Assembly: GCA_036501485.1 (NCBI GenBank)
Contig: DASYAG010000120.1
Location: forward strand, 1-64,000
Direction: 5' to 3'
DNA length: 64,000 nt
Origin: PALSA-607 sp036501485
GTDB taxonomy: Bacteria; Actinomycetota; Actinomycetes; Acidothermales; Acidothermaceae
Shown here piece by piece: positions 17,315 through 25,542 of this stretch. Position 1 is the first letter of the stretch. The number at the start of each line of letters is the position of its first letter. The translations under genes and the position numbers were made by a program. The notes beneath the pieces are model-generated. The model saw nothing but the letters and a program-made list of their open reading frames with translations, was not told the DNA's origin and did no database searches.

Positions 17315-17325
17315 ATGGATCCAAT
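17315..17325. promoter_or_regulatory. Operator 2 (ATGGATCCAAT), probable GntR site
   Basis: Near copy of operator 1, sharing TGGATCCAA, 55 bases before the chosen start of the E1 gene. The two sites flank the divergent promoters and match the arrangement expected of an autoregulated FCD GntR protein. Confidence 0.55.
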
Positions 17326-17379
17326 CCTATGGGAGGGTGTGACTCACATCTACCTGCGGAGCTACGTGCGGAGCGCGAC

Positions 17380-19560
17380 ATGACCCAACACCGACCCCTC
17401 GAACCCGCGTCACCCTGGGTCGACTTGGTCTCAACGACCGACGATTGGGACGCCGCGGATCCGGCGCTTCTGACGGTGATGCTGAACCAGCTGGTCCTCA
17501 TCCGTGCCTTCGAGGAATACGTGTTGGAACTCGCCGGTGCGGGACTCATCCACGGTCCGGCGCACTCGAGCATCGGACAAGAAGGCGGCGCAGTCGGATC
17601 AACTCTGCTGCTCACAAGTGCCGATTCAGTCAACGGTTCGCATCGAGGTCATCACCAGTTCCTGGCCAAGACGTTGTCCCACGTCGCGCCGAAGGGCTTC
17701 GACCTGACGGCGGAACTCTCCGACGAGGTGCATACCGTGTTGGTGCGGACACTGGCCGAGATCTGCGGACTGTCTCGCGGCTGGAGTCATGGCCGCGGTG
17801 GCTCGATGCACCTCCAGTGGAAGGAGGCAGGGGCCATGGGCACCAATGCGATCGTCGGTGGCGGCGTACCGCAGGCTGCCGGGTTCGCATGGGCCCATCA
17901 GCACGCGGGTACGGACGCCGTCGCTGTGACGTATTTCGGCGACGGTGCAGTGAACATCGGCTCGACGCTAGAGACCTTCAACCTCGCCTCCGCGTGGAAG
18001 CTTCCGATCTGCTTCTTCATCGAAAACAATCGCTACGCGGTTTCCACGAACGTCGACGAGGCAACCGGGGAACCTCGGCTGTCGGCCCGCGGCCCGGGGT
18101 TCGGCATCGCCAGCTGGCGCGTCGACGGCATGGACCCGCTGGCGGTATATCTCGCGACTCAGGAAGCGGTCGCACACATGCGCGCCGGTCGTGGGCCAAC
18201 CATGATCGAGGCGGTCACATACCGCTACTTCCACCAGAATGGTCCCTTCCCAGGAAGTGCGTTCGGCTACCGCTCTAAGGAAGAGGAAGCGCTGTGGCGC
18301 GCGCGTGACCCAATCGTTCAGGTCGGTGAACACTTGGTACGCCGCGGCATCCTGGAACAGGCCTCGATCGACGCGGCCACAGCCGGCGCCAAGCGCGCAA
18401 TGGTAGAGATCGGAGAGTTGTTCATCGAACCACTGCCAGGTGGCAAGCCGGGGCAACGCCAAATTCGACCTGTTGAATGGCCCAACGCAGCGTTCGCCGA
18501 TGTTGGAGTAAGGGGTGACCTCAGCGAGTTTGATGGCGCGTATTTGACGGATCGCGACACCTTCACCGGCGAGACCGCCGAGCAGAAGTTCATCGACGCT
18601 ATCGCCGGAGTGATGGCCCGACAGATGGAAGTTGACCCAACAATCGTCGTCATGGGGGAAGATGTCCACCGTCTCAATGGGGGTACCAATGGCGCCACCA
18701 AGGGACTGAAGGCGAGCTATCCAGATCGCGTTCTGGGCACGCCCATCAGCGAGAACGCTTTCACCGGCCTGGGCGGCGGCATCGCAATCGACGGACGCTT
18801 CAAGCCCGTAGTCGAGTTCATGTACGCCGACTTCTTGTGGGTGGCTGCAGATCAGCTCTTCAACCAAATCGCCAAGGCGCGCCACATGTTCGGCGGTACC
18901 GGTGCGGTGCCCTTCGTTCTCCGCATCAAGGTGGCGATGGGCACGGGATACGGGTCGCAGCACTCGATGGACCCCGCGGGTATATTCGCCACAGCCCCCG
19001 GTTGGCGGATAGTAGCCCCTTCAACACCGTTTGACTACGTCGGTCTGATGAACAGCGCGCTGTTATGTATGGACCCGGTCGTCGTACTCGAACACGTCGA
19101 CCTGTATTCCTCCTCGGGTGAAGGACCAGTGGACGACCTGGACTACTGCCTACCCGTTGGCAAGGCAGCGGTACGGCGTGCCGGCGAGCAGATTACTGTG
19201 ATTTCGTATCTGGCGATGGTCCAATACGTGCTCGACGCGGTGGAACAACTCGGCAACGTTGATGCAGAGGTGATCGACCTGCGTTGGCTCGACCGCGCGA
19301 GCATCGATTGGGAGACCATCGGGGCCAGCATCAAGAAGACGAACAACGTGCTGATCGCCGAGCAGGGCGCAGTCGGGACTTCTTACGGGGCCTGGCTGGC
19401 CGATGAGATCCAACGGCGCTATTTCGACTGGTTGGATCAACCCGTGCAACGGGTGACAGGTCGCGAAGCATCACCGAGTATCAGTAAGGTGCTCGAGCGG
19501 GCCGCTATCGCGAAGACCGAGGAAGTCGTCGCACGGCTCTCTGAGATCGGGACCGCCTGA
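17380..19560 (+). CDS. 2-oxoacid dehydrogenase E1 component, fused alpha and beta subunits
   Basis: A 726-residue thiamine-diphosphate enzyme in which the E1 alpha and beta chains, usually separate, are one polypeptide. The alpha part has GPAHSSIGQEGGAVG and the ThDP motif GDGAVNIG ... ENNRYAVST (around residues 187-220). The beta part begins near residue 400 and has the ThDP-contacting Glu in VVMGEDVH and VEFMYADF. It decarboxylates a 2-oxo acid (pyruvate/acetoin or branched-chain type; not decided) and passes the acyl group to the lipoyl E2 encoded one base downstream. Start ATG 17380 has GGAG six bases upstream. No E3 gene is in the window, so E3 must come from elsewhere. Confidence 0.9.
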   Translation: MTQHRPLEPASPWVDLVSTTDDWDAADPALLTVMLNQLVLIRAFEEYVLELAGAGLIHGPAHSSIGQEGGAVGSTLLLTSADSVNGSHRGHHQFLAKTLSHVAPKGFDLTAELSDEVHTVLVRTLAEICGLSRGWSHGRGGSMHLQWKEAGAMGTNAIVGGGVPQAAGFAWAHQHAGTDAVAVTYFGDGAVNIGSTLETFNLASAWKLPICFFIENNRYAVSTNVDEATGEPRLSARGPGFGIASWRVDGMDPLAVYLATQEAVAHMRAGRGPTMIEAVTYRYFHQNGPFPGSAFGYRSKEEEALWRARDPIVQVGEHLVRRGILEQASIDAATAGAKRAMVEIGELFIEPLPGGKPGQRQIRPVEWPNAAFADVGVRGDLSEFDGAYLTDRDTFTGETAEQKFIDAIAGVMARQMEVDPTIVVMGEDVHRLNGGTNGATKGLKASYPDRVLGTPISENAFTGLGGGIAIDGRFKPVVEFMYADFLWVAADQLFNQIAKARHMFGGTGAVPFVLRIKVAMGTGYGSQHSMDPAGIFATAPGWRIVAPSTPFDYVGLMNSALLCMDPVVVLEHVDLYSSSGEGPVDDLDYCLPVGKAAVRRAGEQITVISYLAMVQYVLDAVEQLGNVDAEVIDLRWLDRASIDWETIGASIKKTNNVLIAEQGAVGTSYGAWLADEIQRRYFDWLDQPVQRVTGREASPSISKVLERAAIAKTEEVVARLSEIGTA

Positions 19561-19561
19561 C

Positions 19562-20818
19562 ATGGCTAGGTTGCTGCGCATGCCCGAGGTCGCCGCGAAT
19601 GCTGTCGATGCGATCTTGGCTGCTTGGCCGGTAGCGGAGAACATTGCCTTTGAGGCAGGCGATCCCATTGCGACGGTCGAGACCGAAAAGGCAGTCATCG
19701 ATGTGCCAGCCGACGGCGGCGGGGTGATCCTCAAGCAGTTGGTGCCAGCCGGTGCGCAGGTCGTTGTCGGCGATCCCATCGCAATATTGGGAGACGTCGG
19801 AGAGCCGCTCGACAACGCCAGCGTGTTCCTCGCGGAACTCGGAGCGGTACGAGAATCCGCTCCGTGCGAGAGCGTGGCGCCCGACGGTCCTCTAGGCGTT
19901 ACTCCCGCAACGAACGGGCGAGCCGAATCTCTTAGTGCGCCCGAGATAACCGACACCCGCGTGTTCAGTAGCCCGCTCGCTCGACGGTTGGCGAGAGACG
20001 CTGGGATCTCGCTAACGCAATTGAGCGGAACCGGCCAAGGCGGGCGTGTTGTTCGTCGCGATGTCTACAGCGCGATCGCGACAAGATCCGCACGGCCGGC
20101 GGCCGCGCCCGTGCCTCCTGTCGGTACCGCGCCCGCAGCGTCCTACGTCGACATCCCGCACACGCGAATGCGCCGCGCGATCGCGGCACGGCTCACTGAA
20201 AGCGTCCGAGAAGCACCTCACTTTTACATCAACGGCACAGCCCGCGTAGACAAGCTCCTGAAGTTAAGGTCGCGAGTCAACGCTGTCGGATCGACGCGGG
20301 TTTCGGTGAACGATCTCGTTGTCATGGCGGCTGCCCGTGCGCACGTCTTGGTGCCGACCATGAATGTGATCTGGACCTCGGACGCGGTACGACGCTTTTC
20401 CCAAGTCGATATCGCGGTGGCTGTGGCGACTGAGCGAGGCCTCGTGACACCTGTCGTGCGCGGTGTCGAACACCACACGTTATCCGGCCTGGCAGCGATC
20501 ACAAGCGATCTAGTGGATCGTGCCAGATCGGGCACGTTACGTCAGGAGGATCTTGAGGGAGGATCGTTGACGGTCAGCAATCTCGGTGTCCACGGAACTG
20601 CGGACTTCGCAGCGATCATCAACCCTCCTCAGTCTGCAATCCTGGCCGTCGGCGTCGCTAAACAACAGCCCGTAGTCGTCAAGGGCAAGCTGCGCGTCGG
20701 TACCCAGATGAATGTCACACTGTCAGTCGATCACAGACCCATCGACGGAGCCACCGCCGCCAAGTGGATGGCCATCTTCCTCGCGATCGTCGAGGAGCCC
20801 GTTCGAATCCTCGTCTGA
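19562..20818 (+). CDS. 2-oxoacid dehydrogenase E2 component (dihydrolipoyl acyltransferase)
   Basis: A 418-residue E2 with one lipoyl domain (lipoyl Lys43 in VETEKAVIDV), a peripheral-subunit binding domain (SSPLARRLARDAGI, about 138-170) and a catalytic acyltransferase core ending in SVDHRPIDGA with the active His and Asp. Linkers are Ala/Pro rich. The ATG lies one base after the E1 stop, so the two are tightly coupled. It transfers the acyl group from E1 to CoA. The single lipoyl domain and core type fit acetoin/branched-chain complexes as well as pyruvate. Confidence 0.92.
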   Translation: MARLLRMPEVAANAVDAILAAWPVAENIAFEAGDPIATVETEKAVIDVPADGGGVILKQLVPAGAQVVVGDPIAILGDVGEPLDNASVFLAELGAVRESAPCESVAPDGPLGVTPATNGRAESLSAPEITDTRVFSSPLARRLARDAGISLTQLSGTGQGGRVVRRDVYSAIATRSARPAAAPVPPVGTAPAASYVDIPHTRMRRAIAARLTESVREAPHFYINGTARVDKLLKLRSRVNAVGSTRVSVNDLVVMAAARAHVLVPTMNVIWTSDAVRRFSQVDIAVAVATERGLVTPVVRGVEHHTLSGLAAITSDLVDRARSGTLRQEDLEGGSLTVSNLGVHGTADFAAIINPPQSAILAVGVAKQQPVVVKGKLRVGTQMNVTLSVDHRPIDGATAAKWMAIFLAIVEEPVRILV

Positions 20819-21089
20819 TCCGTTCGCACACCTGTCCCGTTAACAAAGCCGATTAAGAGCTCTCCGAACCGTCACACCTCGCGCCCTGCGTGGACCTTGT
20901 CGATGTGGGACGCGCTGTTGGCCAGACACGCGGACCCCAAGCTGGTTCCGTTGCGGCGCGCCAGGTGAGAGTCGAGTCCACGCCGTGCGATTCTAGGCAA
21001 CGCGTTTGGTGTGGTCAAAATGTCGTCAAGATCGCTAAGCGATTGCGGTTCCGACGAAGCACAGGCGGTCTGACCTGGTCTTTTAGTTG

Positions 21090-21162
21090 TAGCCCCGACG
21101 GGATTCGAACCCGCGCTACCGCCTTGAGAGGGCGGCGTCCTAGGCCGCTAGACAACGGGGCC
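21090..21162 (-). tRNA. tRNA-Glu (anticodon CTC)
   Basis: Cloverleaf on the minus strand, 73 bases without CCA. Acceptor stem GGCCCCG pairs with CGGGGCT (one G-U), discriminator A, T-loop GGTTCGAATCC, anticodon stem CCGCC/GGCGG around loop CTCTCAA, so the anticodon is CTC. It lies downstream of gltX, whose product would charge it. Confidence 0.95.
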
Positions 21163-21186
21163 GTGCGCTTACATTCGGCCTTGTGG

Positions 21187-21258
21187 CTGGGGTACCAGGA
21201 CTCGAACCTAGACTAGCTGAACCAGAATCAGCCGGGCTGCCAATTACCCCATACCCCA
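21187..21258 (-). tRNA. tRNA-Gln (anticodon CTG)
   Basis: Cloverleaf on the minus strand, 72 bases without CCA. Acceptor stem TGGGGTA pairs with TACCCCA, discriminator G, T-arm GGTTCGAGTCC, anticodon stem GCTGA/TCAGC around loop TTCTGGT, so the anticodon is CTG. Between gltX and tRNA-Glu; in organisms with GatCAB it is first charged with Glu. Confidence 0.95.
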
Positions 21259-21339
21259 TCTGATCGGACAGGCCTCCCCGATCGCTGGTCGAGTGTATCG
21301 GACCCAACGGGGCCTTCCCAAAGCGCTGAGGGACCGCTC

Positions 21340-22821
21340 CTACTCCCCCTCGGCGCGCGTCGACGCCGCCGCTCGTCGCAGCCGGGCCATGCTGCGCTCG
21401 CGGCCGAGCAACTCCATCGACTCGAACAGCGGCGGCGACACCGTTCGCCCGGTAATGGCGACCCGCAGCGGCGCGTACGCGTTGCGTGGCTTGAGCCCGA
21501 GTTCGCCAATCAACACCGCCTCGAGCGCCTCCTTGATGTCGTCCGCGTGCCAGCGTTCGAGCGGATCCAGCGCCGCCACTGCCGCCGCCAACACAGGTGC
21601 AGCCGCCGCATTCAAGTTCTTCGCCACCGCCTCGACGTCCGGCGCGAAAAGATCGTCGTCGACGAACAGAAAGCCCAGCATTCCGACGGCCTCCGACAAC
21701 ACGGTGATGCGTTCCTGCACCAGCGGCGCGCCGCCGGCAAGAAGCCGAAGCTGATCGGACGTCGGCGGCTCGGCAATCATCCCGACGTTCTGTAGGAACG
21801 GGAGGATCCGAATGGCAGCCTCGTCGGGTGCGAGCTCGCGAATCTTGACGCCATTGATTGCCTCGCACTTCTTCAAGTCGAAGCGCGCCGGGTTGCGACT
21901 CACCCGTTCGAGAGTGAAGGCGTCGACCATCTCCTGCAGGCTGAACAACTCGCGATCCTCACCCATCGACCATCCGACGAGCGCCAAGTAATTCAGCAAC
22001 GCTTCGGGCAAGAACCCGCGCTCGCGGTAGAGCATCAGTGACGATTCCGGGTCGCGCTTTGACAGCTTCTTGTTGCCCTCGCCCATCACGAACGGCAGGT
22101 GACCGAAGAGCGGCATCTGCCCGTCGGTGACGCCGATGTCGCCCAGTGCTTCATACAAAGCGATCTGTCGCGGGGTTGACGACAGCAAGTCTTCGCCACG
22201 CAGAACGTGCGTGATCCGCATGAGCGCATCATCAACCGGATTCACCAACGTGTAGAGCGGATTTCCGTCGGCTCGCACGAGCACGTAGTCAGGCACGAAC
22301 TCGGGTTCGAAAGTCACCGGGCCGCGAATCAGATCGTCGAACGTGATCGCGCGATCGGGCATCCGCAATCGCAATGCGGGCTTGCGGCCGAGCGCCAGGA
22401 ACGCATCGACCTGTGCCGGCGTCAATGAGCGGCAGTGGTTGTCGTATCCCGGCTGCCGGCCACTCAGCTTGTTGCGTGCTTCGACCTCTTCGGTCGTGCA
22501 GTAACAGTCGTATGCGTGCGGCGACGCAGCCAGTTTCGCGGCAATGTCGGCGTAGATAGCACCGCGTTCGGACTGCTTGTACGGCGCGTATGGGCCACCG
22601 ATGTCGGGGCCTTCATCCCATGTCAGACCGAGCCAGTTCAGCGCATCAACCACACCGAGGTACGAGGCCTCGGTAGAGCGTTCAACGTCGGTATCTTCGA
22701 CGCGAAAGACGAACGTGCCACCTTCGTGGCGCGCGTATGCCCAGTTGAACAGCGCCGTGCGGATGTTGCCGACGTGAATGTCGCCGGTCGGTGACGGCGC
22801 GAAGCGCACCCGTACGGTCAT
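21340..22821 (-). CDS. gltX: Glutamyl-tRNA synthetase
   Basis: A 493-residue class I synthetase that attaches glutamate to tRNA-Glu. The HIGH-type motif is PSPTGDIHVGN (residues 10-20) and the KMSKS-type motif is KKLSKRD (about residue 248). Length fits bacterial GltX. The start overlaps the stop of the FAH-family gene by four bases (22818-22821), so they are coupled. Because gatCAB is present at 50-52 kb and no glutaminyl-tRNA synthetase is seen, it is probably non-discriminating and also mischarges tRNA-Gln. tRNA-Gln and tRNA-Glu follow directly downstream. Confidence 0.97.
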   Translation of the reverse strand: MTVRVRFAPSPTGDIHVGNIRTALFNWAYARHEGGTFVFRVEDTDVERSTEASYLGVVDALNWLGLTWDEGPDIGGPYAPYKQSERGAIYADIAAKLAASPHAYDCYCTTEEVEARNKLSGRQPGYDNHCRSLTPAQVDAFLALGRKPALRLRMPDRAITFDDLIRGPVTFEPEFVPDYVLVRADGNPLYTLVNPVDDALMRITHVLRGEDLLSSTPRQIALYEALGDIGVTDGQMPLFGHLPFVMGEGNKKLSKRDPESSLMLYRERGFLPEALLNYLALVGWSMGEDRELFSLQEMVDAFTLERVSRNPARFDLKKCEAINGVKIRELAPDEAAIRILPFLQNVGMIAEPPTSDQLRLLAGGAPLVQERITVLSEAVGMLGFLFVDDDLFAPDVEAVAKNLNAAAAPVLAAAVAALDPLERWHADDIKEALEAVLIGELGLKPRNAYAPLRVAITGRTVSPPLFESMELLGRERSMARLRRAAASTRAEGE

Positions 22822-23630
22822 CGCGACCCCCCCGATCGAGACGAGCCGACGCTACCCACGACCGTATTCGTCAACGTGCCGATCCCTTCGATGGTCACCG
22901 AAACCTCATCGCCAGGCACGATCGGACCGACACCAGCCGGCGTCCCGGTAAGAATGACGTCGCCGGGTAGCAGCGTCATGGCATCGCTGACGAACGCGAC
23001 AAGCTTCACCACGTCGTGCAGTAACAGCGACGTGCGCGCGTTCTGCTTGACGGCACCGTTCACCGTGGTCGTAATTGCGAGGTCGCTCGGGTCGACGTCC
23101 GTGTCGATCCACGGACCCAACGGGCAGAACGTGTCGAACCCCTTAGCCCTGGCCCACTGGCCGTCGGCCTTCTGCAAGTCACGCGCCGTCACGTCGTTCG
23201 CGCACGTGTAGCCGAGGATCACTTCGGGCACTCGCTCGACGGGCACCTCTCGGCAGAGCCGCCCGATCACAACCGCAAGCTCTCCCTCGAAATCAACGTG
23301 CGTCGACAGCCTCGGGTAGCTAATGGCAGCGCCTGGCCCAATGACGGACGTCGACGGCTTGAGGAACAGCACGGGCTGATCCGGCGGCTCGCCACCCATC
23401 TCGCGCGCGTGGTCGGCGTAGTTCTTGCCGATCGCCACCACCTTGCTCGGGAGCACAGGTGGCAGCAGCCGGACGCCGGCCAGCGGCAACCTCAGCCCGC
23501 TGAACGTGACCTCGCCGAAGGGGTGGCCGTTGATGACCGCGACTTCTTCGGCGCCCGGCGATCCACCGATAGCACCGAACGCAAAGCCCGCGACGTCAGG
23601 GTCACCGTAGGAAAATCTCGCGATTCGCAC
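22818..23630 (-). CDS. Fumarylacetoacetate hydrolase family protein
   Basis: A 270-residue FAH-fold protein. The core begins at VVAIGKNYADHARE and has the metal site DFEGELAVVIG plus Asp in GYTCANDVTARD, with VILTGTPAGVG near the C-terminus. Such proteins hydrolyse or decarboxylate acylpyruvates, 2-hydroxyhepta-2,4-diene-1,7-dioate or oxaloacetate. In actinobacteria this gene commonly sits directly upstream of gltX, as here with a four-base overlap, which favours a housekeeping repair-type role over aromatic breakdown. Start is GTG with a weak ribosome site. Confidence 0.9.
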   Translation of the reverse strand: MRIARFSYGDPDVAGFAFGAIGGSPGAEEVAVINGHPFGEVTFSGLRLPLAGVRLLPPVLPSKVVAIGKNYADHAREMGGEPPDQPVLFLKPSTSVIGPGAAISYPRLSTHVDFEGELAVVIGRLCREVPVERVPEVILGYTCANDVTARDLQKADGQWARAKGFDTFCPLGPWIDTDVDPSDLAITTTVNGAVKQNARTSLLLHDVVKLVAFVSDAMTLLPGDVILTGTPAGVGPIVPGDEVSVTIEGIGTLTNTVVGSVGSSRSGGSR

Positions 23631-23686
23631 CAGCCGAGGTTACCGGTTGCGGCAACTCGGCGCCGGGGCCACCAAATCGACCTGAC

Positions 23687-25273
23687 TCAGGACGAGTGCT
23701 GGCGGAGTAGCCCGAACGTGTACGCGTCCTCCATCGCCTGCCATGACGCCGCGATCAGATTCTCGTCGACGCCGATGGTGTTCCATTCGGTCTTCCCGTC
23801 GCTCGTCTCGATGAGCACCCGCGTGATCGCGCCGGTGCCGTGCGCGCCATCGAGGATCCGCACCTTGTAGTCGATCAGCTCGAGTTCGCCGAGCTGCGGA
23901 TAGAGGCGTTCGAGAGCGAGCCGAAGCGCCTTGTCGAGGGCGTTCACCGGGCCGTTCCCCTCGCCCGTCGAGACGATGCGTTCACCCTTTACCTGGACCT
24001 TGACGGTTGCCTCGGAGACGACCTGCCCATCGGCTCGCCGCTCAACGATGACCCGCCAAGATTCGAGGGTGAAGTAGCTCAACGGTTCGCCGTCGATCTC
24101 GGCGCGCAGCAGCAATTCGAACGACGCATCGGCTGCCTCGAACATGTACCCCTTGGCTTCTTGCGCCTTCACCCGATCGACAACACGACCCACGACTTCT
24201 TTGTTGTTCGACAGGTCGAAGCCGAGCTCTTTGCTCTTCATCTCGACGCTGGCCCGACCGGCCATCTCGGAGACAAGCATGCGCATGTCATTTCCGACCA
24301 ATGCGGGGTCGACGTGCTGGTACAGGTCGGATGACACCTTGATGGCCGACGCGTGCAGACCGCCCTTGTGCGCGAACGCAGACAAGCCTACGTAGGGCTG
24401 ATGCGTGCGCGGTGACTGGTTCGCGATCTCAGCAACGACGTGGCTCACTCGACCGAGGTCAACCACGCGATCGTCGGGAAGCACACGTCGTCCGAGCTTC
24501 AGTTCGAGATTTGCAACTACGGTGACGAGATTCGCATTGCCGCAACGCTCGCCGTATCCGTTGATGACACCTTGCACGTGCGTGACGCCGGCCTCGACCG
24601 CGGCGAGCGTGTTCGCGACTGCGCAGCCAGTGTCGTCGTGCGTGTGGATGCCGAGCCGCGCGCCACTGCTTTCCAACACGGTCTGGACGACGTCGGCGAG
24701 CTGCGTGGGCAACATCCCCCCGTTCGTGTCGCAGAGCACGATCACGTCGGCACCGGCTTCCGCCGCAACGCGAACCGCCTCGACGGCGTAGGCAGGATTA
24801 GCCTTGTATCCGTCGAAGAAATGTTCGGCATCGACGAACACGCGGCGGCCTTCACTGCGCAAGTGCTCGACCGTGTCGCGGATCATCGCAAGGTTCTCAT
24901 CGAGCGTCGTCTTCAACGCCTCGAGCACGTGCCGGTCATGGCTCTTGGCGACGAGGCAAACGACCGGCGCTTCGGAGTCTCGCAACGCCGCTACTTGCGG
25001 GTCGTCGGCGGCCTTCACGTTCGGCTTGCGGGTCGCACCGAATGCGCTGAGCGTTGCGTTCTTGAGCTTCAGCTCGGTGCGGGCACGGCGAAAGAACTCA
25101 GTGTCCTTCGGCAGTGCGCCGGGCCATCCCCCCTCAATGAAACCGACGCCGAGGTCATCGAGGTTCTGCGCAATCGCCAATTTGTCGGCGACCGTGAGGG
25201 CCATGCCCTCACCCTGGGCGCCGTCACGCAAGGTTGTGTCGTAGACGTGAAAGGCGTCGGGCTGCGGAGCCAT
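23687..25273 (-). CDS. cimA: Citramalate synthase
   Basis: A 528-residue member of the 2-isopropylmalate/citramalate synthase family, which joins pyruvate and acetyl-CoA to (R)-citramalate as the threonine-independent entry to isoleucine. The HMGL-like TIM barrel starts at YDTTLRDGAQGEG; metal ligands include the Asp of that motif and HTHDD; the Asn of NGYGERCGNAN is present. The C-terminal LeuA-type allosteric domain starts near GYMFEAADAS. The length and the GAQGEG/GGWPG sequence fit CimA rather than LeuA. Upstream lies a putative attenuator whose mini-gene carries two adjacent Ile codons, consistent with this role. Confidence 0.93.
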   Translation of the reverse strand: MAPQPDAFHVYDTTLRDGAQGEGMALTVADKLAIAQNLDDLGVGFIEGGWPGALPKDTEFFRRARTELKLKNATLSAFGATRKPNVKAADDPQVAALRDSEAPVVCLVAKSHDRHVLEALKTTLDENLAMIRDTVEHLRSEGRRVFVDAEHFFDGYKANPAYAVEAVRVAAEAGADVIVLCDTNGGMLPTQLADVVQTVLESSGARLGIHTHDDTGCAVANTLAAVEAGVTHVQGVINGYGERCGNANLVTVVANLELKLGRRVLPDDRVVDLGRVSHVVAEIANQSPRTHQPYVGLSAFAHKGGLHASAIKVSSDLYQHVDPALVGNDMRMLVSEMAGRASVEMKSKELGFDLSNNKEVVGRVVDRVKAQEAKGYMFEAADASFELLLRAEIDGEPLSYFTLESWRVIVERRADGQVVSEATVKVQVKGERIVSTGEGNGPVNALDKALRLALERLYPQLGELELIDYKVRILDGAHGTGAITRVLIETSDGKTEWNTIGVDENLIAASWQAMEDAYTFGLLRQHSS

Positions 25274-25324
25274 CGGGTTACCTCAACTTCGTTGGAAGTC
25301 CTACGGAATCGGTCCATTCAAAGC

Positions 25325-25354
25325 AAAAAGACCCCCCGCAGCATGCGGGAGGTC
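25325..25354 (-). terminator. Attenuator terminator in the cimA leader
   Basis: On the minus strand GACCTCCCGC, loop ATGCT and GCGGGGGGTC form a 10-bp stem (one U-G pair) followed by TTTTT. It lies between the mini-gene 25382-25411 and cimA. A second, imperfect hairpin built on GGCGCGCC/GCGCGCC arms (25355-25382) overlaps the mini-gene's stop and could act as pause or competing structure. Confidence 0.8.
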
Positions 25355-25381
25355 TGGCGCGCTGGTCTTCGACCGGCGCGC

Positions 25382-25411
25382 CTACTCAATAATCGTCGCG
25401 GAGTAGGTCAC
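25382..25411 (-). CDS. Putative isoleucine-sensing leader peptide of cimA
   Basis: Ten-codon frame GTG-ACC-TAC-TCC-GCG-ACG-ATT-ATT-GAG-TAG, giving MTYSATIIE. The two adjacent ATT codons, rare in this GC-rich DNA, stand just before the stop, as in ribosome-stalling leader peptides. CACACT (25418-25423) lies six bases upstream, so the mRNA would start at the GTG. Downstream is a hairpin with U-run and then cimA. Too short for similarity evidence; the call rests on codon content and layout. Confidence 0.6.
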   Translation of the reverse strand: MTYSATIIE

Positions 25412-25417
25412 GCGTTT

Positions 25418-25447
25418 AGTGTGCCACACGATGTGCGGCCCAGTCAC
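25418..25447 (-). promoter_or_regulatory. Putative cimA promoter
   Basis: Minus strand GTGACT (25442-25447), an 18-base spacer and CACACT (25418-25423), ending six bases before the leader GTG. Moderate match to the consensus, supported by the same layout at ilvB. Confidence 0.5.
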
Positions 25448-25542
25448 GTCACCTGCTTGCCGGCGCGGTACGACGGAGCATTGAAGCCCAGCGCGCGCAC
25501 TTGCAAGCGCTGGACTTCTATGCCCGTCTGATCAAGTGGACG

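Noticed and set aside
17968..18963. 331-codon open frame on the minus strand
   Set aside because: Antisense to the fused E1 gene, which has intact ThDP motifs.
20890..21216. Open frame containing the phrase PDGIRTRATALRGRRPRP
   Set aside because: It is the antisense reading of the tRNA-Glu and tRNA-Gln genes, a well-known spurious protein.
24440..25531. 363-codon open frame on the plus strand
   Set aside because: Antisense to cimA and its leader; composition typical of a shadow frame.
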